A DNA stretch of 47,158 bases from Propionibacteriaceae bacterium. GTDB taxonomy: Bacteria; Actinomycetota; Actinomycetes; Propionibacteriales; Propionibacteriaceae. Position numbers and translations under genes: made by a program. The notes beneath the pieces were generated by a model. The model was not told where the DNA came from, searched no databases, and saw only the letters and a list, made by a program, of their open reading frames with translations. The stretch covers positions 1 through 47,158 of the forward strand of contig JAISJO010000092.1 of NCBI GenBank assembly GCA_031261485.1, read 5' to 3'. The first letter of the stretch is position 1. Each line of letters opens with the position of its first letter. Positions 19,309 to 28,001 of the stretch are shown here, piece after piece.

Positions 19309-21179
19309 CCGTGAAGGCGAACACCAAGCCTGGGACGAAGAAGAACTCCTTCCTCTTCGCCAAGCTTGGGTCGCCGACATCACGCATCACCGGGATCGCT
19401 GTCGTTTTCCTGGCAGTCGCTCTTGTTCTGGCCGCGCGCTGTGTGTACATCCAAGGCCTCGACCTGGAGGACAATGCCGGGAAAGGGCTCACTTTCATCA
19501 TTGGCACAGGCGCAATTCCCGCCGCGCGTGGCACTATTTATGACCGCAATGGGGACGTCTTGGCCCAGTCCCAGCCAGCGGTCAACATTGTGACCGACCC
19601 CACCATCATCGCCACCAACGGGCTTGTGACCGACTACATGGGAATGCGCGACAAGCTCAAGGCGTCAGCGGGTCCGGGGATTATCGCGGGGATTCTGCAA
19701 GCCAATCTTGGGGGCGATTTCGACACCTACTACGACAAACTCGCCACAGCATCGACCGAAGCAGGAGATCCCATCCAGTACGCTCTGCTCGCCCAGACCG
19801 TCCTGACCTACGTCAACCTCAAGATCACCGAGGAAGTGTCCAGCTTGGGCTATGTGGGCTTGTTCTCGAAACTCTCGCCCATCCGGACCTACCCCAACTC
19901 CTCTCTGGCTTCCAATGTCCTCGGTTTCATGATCCGCGACGACGAACTGAACGCTGACAACGAGTATCTGTGGGTCGGCGGAGGCGGGCTGGAACTGGCT
20001 CTCGATGTCAATCTTTCCGGCATCGACGGAGAAGAGGTCTATGAGACGAGCGCCTTTGGGCGTATCCCCATGGGGTCGTCGGTGCTCAAAGAGCCTCAGG
20101 AAGGCATCTCGTACACCCTCACCATCGATTCTGGGCTGCAGTACATGCAGGACCAGCGTCTGGCGGCGGCTGTCGCCTCGGCCAGGGCTCGTGCGGGTAT
20201 CGCCATCACTCTCAACATCAAGACCGGCGAGATCCTGGCGATGTCGATCTACCCGACCTTCGACTCCAATCATCCCGAGTCTGCCGACGACGCCGACCTC
20301 CAAAACCGTGCGGTCATCTTGATGTACGAACCCGGTTCAGTGGAGAAGGTGCTGACCATGGCGGCTCTCGTCGACCAAGGCATCGTCACGCCTGAGACCC
20401 GCGTCATCGTTCCCGGTGCTGTGGCCAGTGGCGGGACATTCATCAAAGACTCCTGGTACCACGACACCCTCCAGTTGACCGCAGCCGGCGTGATAGCGAA
20501 TTCGTCCAACATAGGCACTGTCCTCTTGGCTCGAGAGATGGACAAGGCCACCTTGGTCTCCTACCTGCAAGCGTTCGGGCTCGGGGCGTCAACACGGGTT
20601 GGTTTGCCCGGAGAAGAGTCTGGAGACCTGCCTGACGCCACGATGAGCGACCAGACCAGAGACCAAATCGCGTTCGGACAAGGCCTGTCAGTCACGGCCC
20701 TGCAAGAGGCAACGGCCGTCGCAGCCATCGCCAACGGTGGGATGTACGTGTCTCCGCGCATCATCTCTTCAGCCACCGCTTCTGACGGACACTCTATGGA
20801 CCTGCCCGAACAGACTGTGCGTCGGGTGATTTCCCAGGACTCCTCGACCATGGTGCTCGCCATGATGGAGTCCATGGCGAATATGTATCCGCAGTTCACA
20901 ACTATCGAAGGGTACAGAGTGGGAGCCAAGTCTGGCACTGCCGAGGCCATCGATCCGGCTTGCGGATGCTACCGAGGGTTCGTGGCCTCACTGGTCGGTG
21001 TCGCGCCCCTGGAGGACCCTCAAATTCTGACCTATGTCGTCCTTGATCATCCCGAAGGGGACAACTCCGGTCTGACGGTCGCTGGACCTCCCGTCACCGA
21101 CATTTTGTCGGTCGCTCTGGCCCGCTACGGCATACCTGTCTCCACCACCGTGCCTTGGAACTATCCCCTGACATGGTAA
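19305..21179 (+). CDS. ftsI: Peptidoglycan transpeptidase FtsI (class B PBP)
   Basis: FtsI cross-links septal peptidoglycan with FtsW. The 624-residue protein has a cytoplasmic N-terminus, one transmembrane segment near 28-48, the class B dimerisation domain (IPAARGTIYDRNGDVLAQS near 71-89), and a penicillin-binding domain with all three active-site motifs: SVEK (S345 nucleophile, K348), SSN (400-402) and KSGT (542-545). A CGC Cys pair near residue 555, before the C-terminal beta strands, is an extra. Start is GTG at 19305 overlapping the ftsL stop. The next gene is mraY; murE and murF, which normally lie between, are missing. Confidence 0.96.
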   Translation: MTVKANTKPGTKKNSFLFAKLGSPTSRITGIAVVFLAVALVLAARCVYIQGLDLEDNAGKGLTFIIGTGAIPAARGTIYDRNGDVLAQSQPAVNIVTDPTIIATNGLVTDYMGMRDKLKASAGPGIIAGILQANLGGDFDTYYDKLATASTEAGDPIQYALLAQTVLTYVNLKITEEVSSLGYVGLFSKLSPIRTYPNSSLASNVLGFMIRDDELNADNEYLWVGGGGLELALDVNLSGIDGEEVYETSAFGRIPMGSSVLKEPQEGISYTLTIDSGLQYMQDQRLAAAVASARARAGIAITLNIKTGEILAMSIYPTFDSNHPESADDADLQNRAVILMYEPGSVEKVLTMAALVDQGIVTPETRVIVPGAVASGGTFIKDSWYHDTLQLTAAGVIANSSNIGTVLLAREMDKATLVSYLQAFGLGASTRVGLPGEESGDLPDATMSDQTRDQIAFGQGLSVTALQEATAVAAIANGGMYVSPRIISSATASDGHSMDLPEQTVRRVISQDSSTMVLAMMESMANMYPQFTTIEGYRVGAKSGTAEAIDPACGCYRGFVASLVGVAPLEDPQILTYVVLDHPEGDNSGLTVAGPPVTDILSVALARYGIPVSTTVPWNYPLTW

Positions 21180-21312
21180 GAATCGACCCTGATGTGACGA
21201 AACGTGTACCGATTTCTCCCGGTGCCGTTGGGTCATGTGTGATGATAGACGAAGATTGCGCACGCGCGGACCACACGGGTTCGCCGAGAAAGGCCCCGGG
21301 CAAGGAGGGTGC
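21180..21312 (+). other. Gap between ftsI and mraY where murE and murF are expected
   Basis: Only 133 bp separate ftsI from mraY. I see no reading frame or recognisable remnant of a Mur ligase. A strong AAGGAGG at 21302-21308 serves mraY. A promoter may lie here (TTGGGT near 21230), but the -10 is unclear. Confidence 0.6.
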
Positions 21313-22389
21313 ATGAATATGCTGGCGATCCTCTTCGCGGGGACCATTTCTTTGGTCATCACGCTAGTCGGAACCCGTTTCTGGATTAACTTCCTCCAGA
21401 AGAGGGCGTACGGGCAGTTCGTCCGTGACGATGGACCCACGACTCATCACGTCAAGAGAGGCACACCCACGATGGGTGGAGTCATCCTGCTCTTTGCCAT
21501 CGTTGCGGGCTACTTTGGGGCGCATGCCATTGTCCAGAGGCCAGTGTCTGTGTCAGGCCTGCTGATCCTGGGACTCATCGTGGGCCTTGGGATTGTCGGC
21601 TTCATCGACGACGCGCTGAAGATTTCTCATGCTCGTTCTCTTGGCCTGGGGTCATGGACGAAGTTAGGTCTTCAGGCAGCAGTGGGCGCGGTGTTCGCTG
21701 TCCTCGCCCTGCACTTTCCCGATGACCGAGGTATCACGCCCGCATCGAACTTTGTGTCTTTCCTCCGCGACGTGTCGTGGCTCGGCTTGCCCATGGTGGT
21801 CGCAGTGATATGGATTGTGTTCCTGATTTGCGGTTTTTCCAATGGCACAAACCTCACTGATGGTCTGGACGGATTGCTGACAGGTGCGGCGACCATGGTT
21901 TTCATCGCCTATACCGTTGTCAACATGTGGCAGGTCTCCCAGTACTGTGGGGACCTCCTGAAGGCTGGACCACGGTGTTACGACGTGCGCAACCCACTCG
22001 ACCTGGCGATCATTTCCGTGACCATCGTAGGAGCATTGTTCGGGTTCCTGTGGTGGAATGCCCGACCCGCCAAGATATTCCTTGGTGACACGGGCTCCCT
22101 GGCTCTCGGTGGCGCGGTCGCGGGGATGGCTGTCATGACTCGGACAGAGTTGCTCGTTGTTGTCATTGGTTTGTTGTTCGTCGTTGAGGCATTCTCTGTG
22201 ATGGCTCAGGTGGGTTATTTCAAGGTAACCCACGGCAAGCGGCTATTCCGCATGGCGCCCATCCACCATCATTTTGAGATGCTCGGCTGGGAAGAGGTCA
22301 CGGTCGTCATCCGTTTCTGGATAGTCGCCGGACTGTCTGCTGTGGTCGGGGTGGGCCTGTTTTACGCCGAATGGGTGGTCACGCAATGA
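21313..22389 (+). CDS. mraY: Phospho-N-acetylmuramoyl-pentapeptide transferase
   Basis: MraY transfers phospho-MurNAc-pentapeptide from UDP to undecaprenyl phosphate, making lipid I at the inner membrane face. The 358-residue protein has about ten transmembrane segments and the family signatures: RDDGPTTHHVKRGTPTMGG near 38-56, FIDDALKI near 97, NLTDGLDGL near 183 and HHHFEMLGWEE near 317. The ATG at 21313 follows AAGGAGG with 4 nt spacing; an earlier in-frame ATG adds non-conserved residues. The stop overlaps the MurD-like gene. Confidence 0.97.
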   Translation: MNMLAILFAGTISLVITLVGTRFWINFLQKRAYGQFVRDDGPTTHHVKRGTPTMGGVILLFAIVAGYFGAHAIVQRPVSVSGLLILGLIVGLGIVGFIDDALKISHARSLGLGSWTKLGLQAAVGAVFAVLALHFPDDRGITPASNFVSFLRDVSWLGLPMVVAVIWIVFLICGFSNGTNLTDGLDGLLTGAATMVFIAYTVVNMWQVSQYCGDLLKAGPRCYDVRNPLDLAIISVTIVGALFGFLWWNARPAKIFLGDTGSLALGGAVAGMAVMTRTELLVVVIGLLFVVEAFSVMAQVGYFKVTHGKRLFRMAPIHHHFEMLGWEEVTVVIRFWIVAGLSAVVGVGLFYAEWVVTQ

Positions 22390-23402
22390 CTGAGCCTGGA
22401 GAAGCTGTAAACATTGCGCCTTTCAATGCGCACTCCGGGAGGGGTCAGCTTCCCCAGGGCGAGGAATGGGCGCAGACAACAGTGGTGGTCCTTGGGCTCG
22501 ACGAGATTGGGTTCTCCGAGGCGGATGCTTTGCTCGACCTGGGGGCGAGGGTGCATGTGGTCGCGCTGGAGGATTCCGATGTCGCGCGTGACCGTGCGGC
22601 GGTTCTCGAAGCACTGGATGCCCACGTCTCGTGGGATGGTGTTCTGCCGACGTGCGACCTTGTCTTCGTGGGCGGGGCAGTGGCAGCCACATCACCCCTG
22701 ATCGCCGAGGCGCTTGCCCGTGGGGTGCCCATGTGGGCGGACATCGACCTCGCCTGGAATCTGGACGGTGGACGTACACCGTGGCTAGGCGTCACAGGCC
22801 CGGAAAGCGCCCAAGCGGCACTGGCGCTGGAATCCATTCTGGTTTGTGCAGGGCTGAGAACGTCGGCGGTTGGCGCGGGACTTCGGCCCATCATCGAGAC
22901 CTGCTTGGATGACGAGACCTATGACGTGCTGGCCGTCAGGCTCGACGCAACTCAACTGCATTGGATGTCGCCCATCAGTTTCCACTCTGCCTGCGTGACT
23001 GGAGTGAATGCCGACGACGACTTGAGCGATGTGGCCAAGGTGTACGACCAGGTCCAACAGTGCGCAGTCTACCGAGTCGAGGAACCGGCCACGGAGACGA
23101 TGGTCGAAGAGGCCGACGTCGTCGAGGGGGCCCGCGCCATCGGCATCACCTGCACGGTGCCCGCTATCTCCATGCTCGGGGTGGTGGATGGCTTGCTCGT
23201 GGACCGTGCCTTTATCCCGCAGCGTTACGATTCCGCCCTCGAGTTGGTCTCAGTTTCCGCTTGGGGGGACCTGCCTGCTGTCGCGGCTTTGGCCGCTGCT
23301 GCCTTGGCTCGCTCTGTGCCTGTGCCGCCGACGGCTGTGCGTGTCGGCTTGTCTGAGGACAAGAGGAAAGAAATGGTGCCAATCTCCGGGGAGGAAAGAT
23401 GA
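22386..23402 (+). CDS. Degenerate MurD-like protein, probable pseudoenzyme
   Basis: Position and sequence show descent from MurD (UDP-MurNAc-L-Ala:D-Glu ligase): VVVLGLDEIGFSEADALLDL near 33-52, GVPMWADIDLAWNLD near 113-127, ADVVEGARAIG near 243 and LGVVDGLLVDRAF near 264. The family GTNGKTT P-loop reads GPESAQA (138-144). ELSSFQLHW reads RLDATQLHW (185-193), losing the catalytic Glu. The N...DHLDxH stretch reads VNADDDLSDV near 207-216, and no Lys occurs in YDQVQQCAVY (220-229), where the carbamylated Lys is expected. The protein stops at 338 residues, at the end of domain 2; MurD is about 440-490. The frame is intact, with ATGA overlaps at both ends. I infer a non-catalytic protein, perhaps a scaffold for MraY, MurG, MurC or FtsW; recent decay is less likely without frameshifts. 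Confidence 0.8.
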   Translation: MTEPGEAVNIAPFNAHSGRGQLPQGEEWAQTTVVVLGLDEIGFSEADALLDLGARVHVVALEDSDVARDRAAVLEALDAHVSWDGVLPTCDLVFVGGAVAATSPLIAEALARGVPMWADIDLAWNLDGGRTPWLGVTGPESAQAALALESILVCAGLRTSAVGAGLRPIIETCLDDETYDVLAVRLDATQLHWMSPISFHSACVTGVNADDDLSDVAKVYDQVQQCAVYRVEEPATETMVEEADVVEGARAIGITCTVPAISMLGVVDGLLVDRAFIPQRYDSALELVSVSAWGDLPAVAALAAAALARSVPVPPTAVRVGLSEDKRKEMVPISGEER

Positions 23403-24631
23403 CAACTGCGACAGTGACTGCGGAACAGCCAGCCAAGACGAGCGTCAAGGCCGTCGTGCAGGAATGGCTTCGCCATCCGCTTCTGAGTTATTACTTGGTC
23501 ATCGCGGTGGGGGTCATGCTGGCGTGCCTGGGATTGCTCATGGTTGTTTCCTCCTCCTCAGTCAGTGCCGCGGTGGGATACGATGACCCGTACTACTACG
23601 GCAAACACCAGCTCTTTGCTGCCGGAATCGGCCTTGTCGGGGGAGTGATTCTCTCCCTGGTGTCCGACAGGTTCCTGGAGAAGATGTCTTGGCTCTTCCT
23701 CGCCTTGGCGATAGGCCTTATCATCCTCACCTTCACACCCTTGGGTTTGGACATTGGAGGCAACCGCAACTGGCTCAGCCTTGGCCCTGTCTTGCCCCAA
23801 GTCCAGCCCAGCGAGTTCGCAAAGGTCGCTCTCGTCGTGTGGGGAGCCTCTGACCTCTCCCGCCGAGGCCAGAAGCTCCAGGACTTGCGCCAGTGGATCA
23901 TCTTCCTCATCGGGAGTTTCTTCATTGTCGGACTCGTTGTTCTCCAGAAGGACCTGGGCACCGCCGTCATCATCGCCGCAATGGTCGTCGTGGTCATGGT
24001 GGCTGCGGGAGCGCCTTGGCGTCTGTTGGCGACCGTCGGTGCACTAGGGCTCGCAGCGGTGTCCGTTCTTGTCATATTCCAGCCCAACAGGATGGGGCGC
24101 ATCGGGGCTTTTCTCAATCCTGGTGCGGATCCCCTGGGCTACGACCTCCAGGCCGACCATGGGCTTTTCGCTCTCGCTTCGGGAGGGTGGTTCGGTCAGG
24201 GTCTGGGGGCCAGTCGCCAGAAGTGGGGCCTGCTCTCCGAGGCTCACACCGACTTCATCTTCGCCATCATCGGCGAAGAACTCGGACTGATTGGCACTCT
24301 GACCGTCATCATCCTTTTTGCTGCCCTCGCCTATGCTGGGATACGAATCGCTCTGCGGACGCCGTCCACCTTCACCCGCCTGGCCGCTATTGGGGTCGTG
24401 GCGTGGTTCACGATCCAGGCCTTTGTCAATATCGCCGTGGCCGTGCGCGCCATCCCGGTCATGGGCGTGACATTGCCCATGTTGTCCTATGGGGGTTCCT
24501 CCCTCATGGCGAACATTTTCGCTTTGGGTATTCTGGCTGGCTGCGCGCGCCGAGAACCGGGCGCTCAAGCAGTTCTCGCTGCGCGGAAACGCAAAGGACA
24601 GACGAGGTCTTTCGTGAGGGCGGCACGATGA
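23399..24631 (+). CDS. ftsW: Peptidoglycan glycosyltransferase FtsW
   Basis: FtsW is the SEDS-family polymerase of septal glycan strands and acts with FtsI. The 410-residue product has about ten transmembrane segments and family motifs: GNRNWLSLGPVLPQVQPSEFAKV near 120-142, LQKDLGTAVIIA near 182 (where most relatives have Pro-Asp), GLGASRQKWGLLSEAHTDF near 269-287 with the catalytic Asp, and GVTLPMLSYGGSS near 359-371. The C-terminus is basic and cytoplasmic. It overlaps the MurD-like gene and murG by 4 bp each. Confidence 0.96.
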   Translation: MTTATVTAEQPAKTSVKAVVQEWLRHPLLSYYLVIAVGVMLACLGLLMVVSSSSVSAAVGYDDPYYYGKHQLFAAGIGLVGGVILSLVSDRFLEKMSWLFLALAIGLIILTFTPLGLDIGGNRNWLSLGPVLPQVQPSEFAKVALVVWGASDLSRRGQKLQDLRQWIIFLIGSFFIVGLVVLQKDLGTAVIIAAMVVVVMVAAGAPWRLLATVGALGLAAVSVLVIFQPNRMGRIGAFLNPGADPLGYDLQADHGLFALASGGWFGQGLGASRQKWGLLSEAHTDFIFAIIGEELGLIGTLTVIILFAALAYAGIRIALRTPSTFTRLAAIGVVAWFTIQAFVNIAVAVRAIPVMGVTLPMLSYGGSSLMANIFALGILAGCARREPGAQAVLAARKRKGQTRSFVRAAR

Positions 24632-25728
24632 ACATCGTTCTTGCTGGTGGCGGGACGACCGGGCACATTGCACCCTTGATTGCCACCGCCGAAGCCCTTC
24701 GCGCCATCGACCCCGAACTTGGCTTGAGCTGTGTGGGTACCCCCATTGGGCTGGAACGCACTGTTGTCCCTGCTGCAGGGCTTGAGTTGGATTACGTCGA
24801 CCCCGTGCCCCTGCCACGCACTGCCTCGCTCAAGCTTGTCTCTTTGCCTTTCCGCCTCCTCAAGGCGGTCCACCAGGCCTCGTCCATCCTCAAGGCGCGT
24901 CAGGCCCAGGCCGTCGTCGGGTTCGGAGGGTATGCCAGCCTTCCTGTCTTCCTCGCGGCGAGATGGCGTCGGGTGCCTCTCGTCGTCCATGAAGCCAACG
25001 CTGTGGCGGGACTGGCGAACCGCATCGGAGCTCGTTTCGCCGCCACAACCTGCGTTACCTTCTCCAATACTGGGTTGAAGAACCAGGTCGTGACGGGAAT
25101 GCCGGTGCGCGCTGCCATCGCTGGGCTGGACCGACAAGGGTTGCGAGCACAGGCGAGGCAGAAGTTCAGCTTGCCTGAGGGGGGCCCAGTCTTGCTCGTG
25201 TCTGGCGGCTCGCAGGGCGCTCGCAGTCTCAATGAATCGCTTGTGGGCGCTTTGCCTGCTTTGGACGCGGCAGGGATATCGGTCCTGCATGTCACAGGCG
25301 CCAAGAACTTTGAGGAGTCTGTCCCCACGTCGGTGAGCCAGCATTCGAGGTACGTGCGACTGGCGTATGTGGATCGGATGGACCTCGCCTACGCCGCCGC
25401 AGACCTCATGCTGGCCCGCTCAGGCGCCGGGACGGTGACCGAAACGGCCATCGTTGGTCTGCCGACCATTTTCGTGCCGCTTCCCCACGGCAACGGAGAA
25501 CAGGCCAAGAACGCGGCCAGCCTGATCGAGGCGGACGCGGGCATTATGATCCACGACGCCGACCTCACGTCTGAGACTCTCGCGGCGCAGGTGGTCTCGC
25601 TCGTGACTGAGCCGGGTAGGTTGGAGTCCATGAGTCAACGCCTGAGGGACCTCATGCCGCCCGATTCAGCGAGGCGGGTTGCCGACCTCACACTGGACGC
25701 CGCAAGGGGGAATCATGCCTCTCGTTGA
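24628..25728 (+). CDS. murG: Lipid II-forming GlcNAc transferase MurG
   Basis: MurG adds GlcNAc to lipid I, giving lipid II. The 366-residue GT28 protein has the N-terminal glycine loop GGGTTGHIAP near 7-16, GFGGYASLPVFLAA near 98, HEANAVAGLANR near 119, the second Gly loop VSGGSQGARSLNE near 191 and the UDP-GlcNAc site VDRMDLAYAAADLMLARSGA with PHGNGEQAKNA near 289. Start is ATG 24628 overlapping the ftsW stop; the longer in-frame ORF upstream lies wholly inside ftsW. It overlaps murC by 14 bp. Confidence 0.96.
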   Translation: MNIVLAGGGTTGHIAPLIATAEALRAIDPELGLSCVGTPIGLERTVVPAAGLELDYVDPVPLPRTASLKLVSLPFRLLKAVHQASSILKARQAQAVVGFGGYASLPVFLAARWRRVPLVVHEANAVAGLANRIGARFAATTCVTFSNTGLKNQVVTGMPVRAAIAGLDRQGLRAQARQKFSLPEGGPVLLVSGGSQGARSLNESLVGALPALDAAGISVLHVTGAKNFEESVPTSVSQHSRYVRLAYVDRMDLAYAAADLMLARSGAGTVTETAIVGLPTIFVPLPHGNGEQAKNAASLIEADAGIMIHDADLTSETLAAQVVSLVTEPGRLESMSQRLRDLMPPDSARRVADLTLDAARGNHASR

Positions 25729-27136
25729 ACCTGTGGACACCCCTCGTCTGGCAGATTTTGGGAAGGTCCATTTCATCGCCATCGGAGGGGCGGGCATGAG
25801 CGGAGTCGCTTCGGGGTTCCTCGCTCAAGGCCATGTGGTGTCGGGTTCGGATCAGGCGGATTCTGAAATCCTTCGGGAGTTGGAATCGCAAGGCGCGCAG
25901 GTGTGGGTCGGACAAGACGCCACACACATTGGTGATGTTGACACTGTTGTCGTGTCGACAGCCATCCGCCCGGACAATCCCGAATTGGTCGAGGCTCACC
26001 GTCGTGGCCTGCCCGTCTTGCATCGCTCAGTCGCACTAGCTGCGCTGATGGAGGACAAGGTGGTGGTGTCCGTGGCTGGTACCCATGGGAAGACCACGAC
26101 GACGGCCATGTGCGTGGCGGGACTGGAGTCAGTCGGAACAGACCCGTCGTACGTCCTGGGCGGGACCATCGTGTCCTCTGGCCTCGGCTCCCACATGGGA
26201 ACGGACAATGTGTTTATCGTTGAGGCGGACGAGTCGGACGGTTCATTTCGGCAGTATCCCACGAACATCGCCGTCATCACCTGTATCGAAACCGACCATC
26301 TTGACACCTGGGGGACCGCACAGGCCTATCGAGACGGTTTCGCACAGTTCGCCTCGCGGGAGAGCATCGACACCCTCATTGTCAACGGAGACGATGAAGG
26401 AGCGGTTGACGTTCGCGAAGCGGTGAAGGCGGCAGGGAAGAAGGTCGTCACCTATGGGCGCTCAACCTCCTGCGATCTGGTCATTTCTGACGTGGATCTG
26501 ACCGGGCCTGTGGCCAGTGCGGTCTTTGCCTACGCGGGGCGCAAGGTAAGGGTGCGGCTGAGTGTGCCGGGAGTACACAACCTGTACAACGGGGCTGCTG
26601 CCTTGCTTGTGGGTCTGGCTTTGGGGGCAAACGAGGGCTCGGCGGCCATGGACGATATCTTGGCCGGGATAGCGTCCTTCACGGGAACGAAACGTCGATT
26701 CCAACTCGTCGGAGAGGTCGAGTCAGTTTCCGTGGTGGACGACTATGCGCACCATCCCACAGAAGTCGCGGCGACCCTGGCTTCGGCGCGTGAGGTCGCA
26801 GGTACAGGCCGTGTTCTTGCCTGTTTCCAGCCCCATCTCTACTCGCGGACACTGACCTTCGCTGACGAGTTCGGTGCGGCCCTTGCCAAAGCGGATTTCG
26901 CCTTTGTCACGGATGTGTACGGCGCCCGCGAGGACCCCGTGCCCGGTATGACGGGGGAGTTGATCGTCGATGCCGTGTCGGACCATGGCGGTGTGGTGAC
27001 GTATGTGCCCGCTTACGAGTGTTTGCCAGCCGTGGTGGCCGCCGTGGCTCAACCCGGCGATCTCGTCCTCACCATCGGTGCCGGTTCCATCACCACGATC
27101 GGTCCTAAGATTCTGGAGGCTCTTTCTCATGTCTGA
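25715..27136 (+). CDS. murC: UDP-N-acetylmuramate-L-alanine ligase
   Basis: MurC adds L-Ala to UDP-MurNAc, the first peptide step. Unlike its degenerate neighbour, this 473-residue ligase keeps all three domains: HFIAIGGAGMSGVA near 18-31, the P-loop VAGTHGKTTTT near 118-128, VEADESDGSF near 169-178, IETDHLD near 192, DDYAHHPTEV near 342 and FQPHLYSRT near 370. One oddity is Cys in the usual TNIE-x-DH stretch (TCIETDH). ATG 25715 is preferred, giving the family N-terminus. It overlaps murG and ftsQ. Confidence 0.96.
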   Translation: MPLVEPVDTPRLADFGKVHFIAIGGAGMSGVASGFLAQGHVVSGSDQADSEILRELESQGAQVWVGQDATHIGDVDTVVVSTAIRPDNPELVEAHRRGLPVLHRSVALAALMEDKVVVSVAGTHGKTTTTAMCVAGLESVGTDPSYVLGGTIVSSGLGSHMGTDNVFIVEADESDGSFRQYPTNIAVITCIETDHLDTWGTAQAYRDGFAQFASRESIDTLIVNGDDEGAVDVREAVKAAGKKVVTYGRSTSCDLVISDVDLTGPVASAVFAYAGRKVRVRLSVPGVHNLYNGAAALLVGLALGANEGSAAMDDILAGIASFTGTKRRFQLVGEVESVSVVDDYAHHPTEVAATLASAREVAGTGRVLACFQPHLYSRTLTFADEFGAALAKADFAFVTDVYGAREDPVPGMTGELIVDAVSDHGGVVTYVPAYECLPAVVAAVAQPGDLVLTIGAGSITTIGPKILEALSHV

Positions 27137-27848
27137 TCGCGGGCAGAACCCCATCCCGATAGTGCGCGCCAAGAAGCGGGCCAAGTCGCGGGCAAGAGCG
27201 CTTCGTGTCACTGCCCTCGTCGGAGTGCTCGGTTTGGTCCTTGGGTGTGCTGGAATCGTCTGGTTCTCTCCCTTGTTCTCTGCGCGCTCGGTTGAGGTCA
27301 CTGGATTGACCACGCTCACCACTGACCAGGTGGTGTCCGTTGCTGCCGTGCCTCTGGGCACGCCCCTGGTCAGGCTGGATAGGGCAGCAATCATTGCGCG
27401 TGTCGAGACGCTGACTCAGGTGGATTCTGTCAGCGTGGCCCGCCACATAGACGGAGTAGTGGAATTGCGTGTTGTGGAGCGTCAGCCGGTGTACGTCTTG
27501 GCCCACTCCAGCGGCTACCAACTTGTTGATCGTGCGGGGGTGGCGTACTTGCCTGTTGCTTCTCCGCCAGAGAACGTTCCGGTGGTGACACTGGCTAGTA
27601 ACGAAGTGAGAATGCTCCAAGACGCAGCAACTGTTGTGTTGTCTTTGCCTTCTGAGGTGACCTCTCAAGCCTTCTCTGTGGAAGCCGCCACGCCTGACTC
27701 GTTCACCATCCACCTCGCTACAGGGGGGACCGTCATGTGGGGCAGCGCCGAGGAATCAGACCTCAAGGGTCAGGTTCTTGCCGCTCTGCTGAGCGTGAGT
27801 GCGTCGTATTACGATGTGAGTTCTCCCAGTCATCCAGCGACCCGATGA
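27129..27848 (+). CDS. ftsQ: Cell division protein FtsQ
   Basis: FtsQ (DivIB) is a bitopic divisome scaffold binding FtsL/FtsB. The 239-residue product has a basic cytoplasmic N-terminus (RAKKRAKSRARALR near 13-26), one transmembrane segment near 29-50, a POTRA domain (VEVTGLTTLTTDQVVSVAAV near 57-76, then LDRAAIIARVETLTQVDSV) and the FtsQ domain (VVERQPVYVL near 116, LVDRAGVAYLPV). The ATG at 27129 overlaps the murC end by 8 bp; a longer in-frame reading lies inside murC. Confidence 0.93.
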   Translation: MSDRGQNPIPIVRAKKRAKSRARALRVTALVGVLGLVLGCAGIVWFSPLFSARSVEVTGLTTLTTDQVVSVAAVPLGTPLVRLDRAAIIARVETLTQVDSVSVARHIDGVVELRVVERQPVYVLAHSSGYQLVDRAGVAYLPVASPPENVPVVTLASNEVRMLQDAATVVLSLPSEVTSQAFSVEAATPDSFTIHLATGGTVMWGSAEESDLKGQVLAALLSVSASYYDVSSPSHPATR

Positions 27849-28001
27849 TTAGTCGTGGAATACCGCAGGTGCTTTTCGGGGCAATTCTGCGGCAAAAGTC
27901 TGAAGCATCACTTGAGGGTACGGCGAGTCGTACGTCGGGTCCTCTGGGCGTGCACTGTCGTCCTCTAGCCTGCTAGTGAACATATTATATGGAGGTTGTC
28001 T
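27849..28001 (+). promoter_or_regulatory. ftsQ-ftsZ intergenic region, likely ftsZ promoter
   Basis: This 153-bp gap holds an inverted repeat CCGCAG/CTGCGG (27863-27868, 27887-27892) followed by CAAAAG, a second repeat GTACG/CGTAC (27918-27933), a candidate -10 TAGCCT (27966-27971) and an AT-rich run just before the ribosome site GGAGG (27991-27995). ftsZ commonly has its own promoters here; the exact one is not certain. Confidence 0.4.

Noticed and set aside
22386..23402. Sequencing frameshift in an otherwise normal murD
   Set aside because: The changed P-loop, Glu and His/Lys sites are substitutions within one continuous aligned frame, and the gene ends in a proper ATGA overlap with ftsW, so a simple frameshift cannot explain them.
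23893..24627. N-terminal extension of MurG back into ftsW
   Set aside because: The extension overlaps ftsW completely and the true MurG start ATG 24628 has the normal ATGA coupling and family N-terminus.
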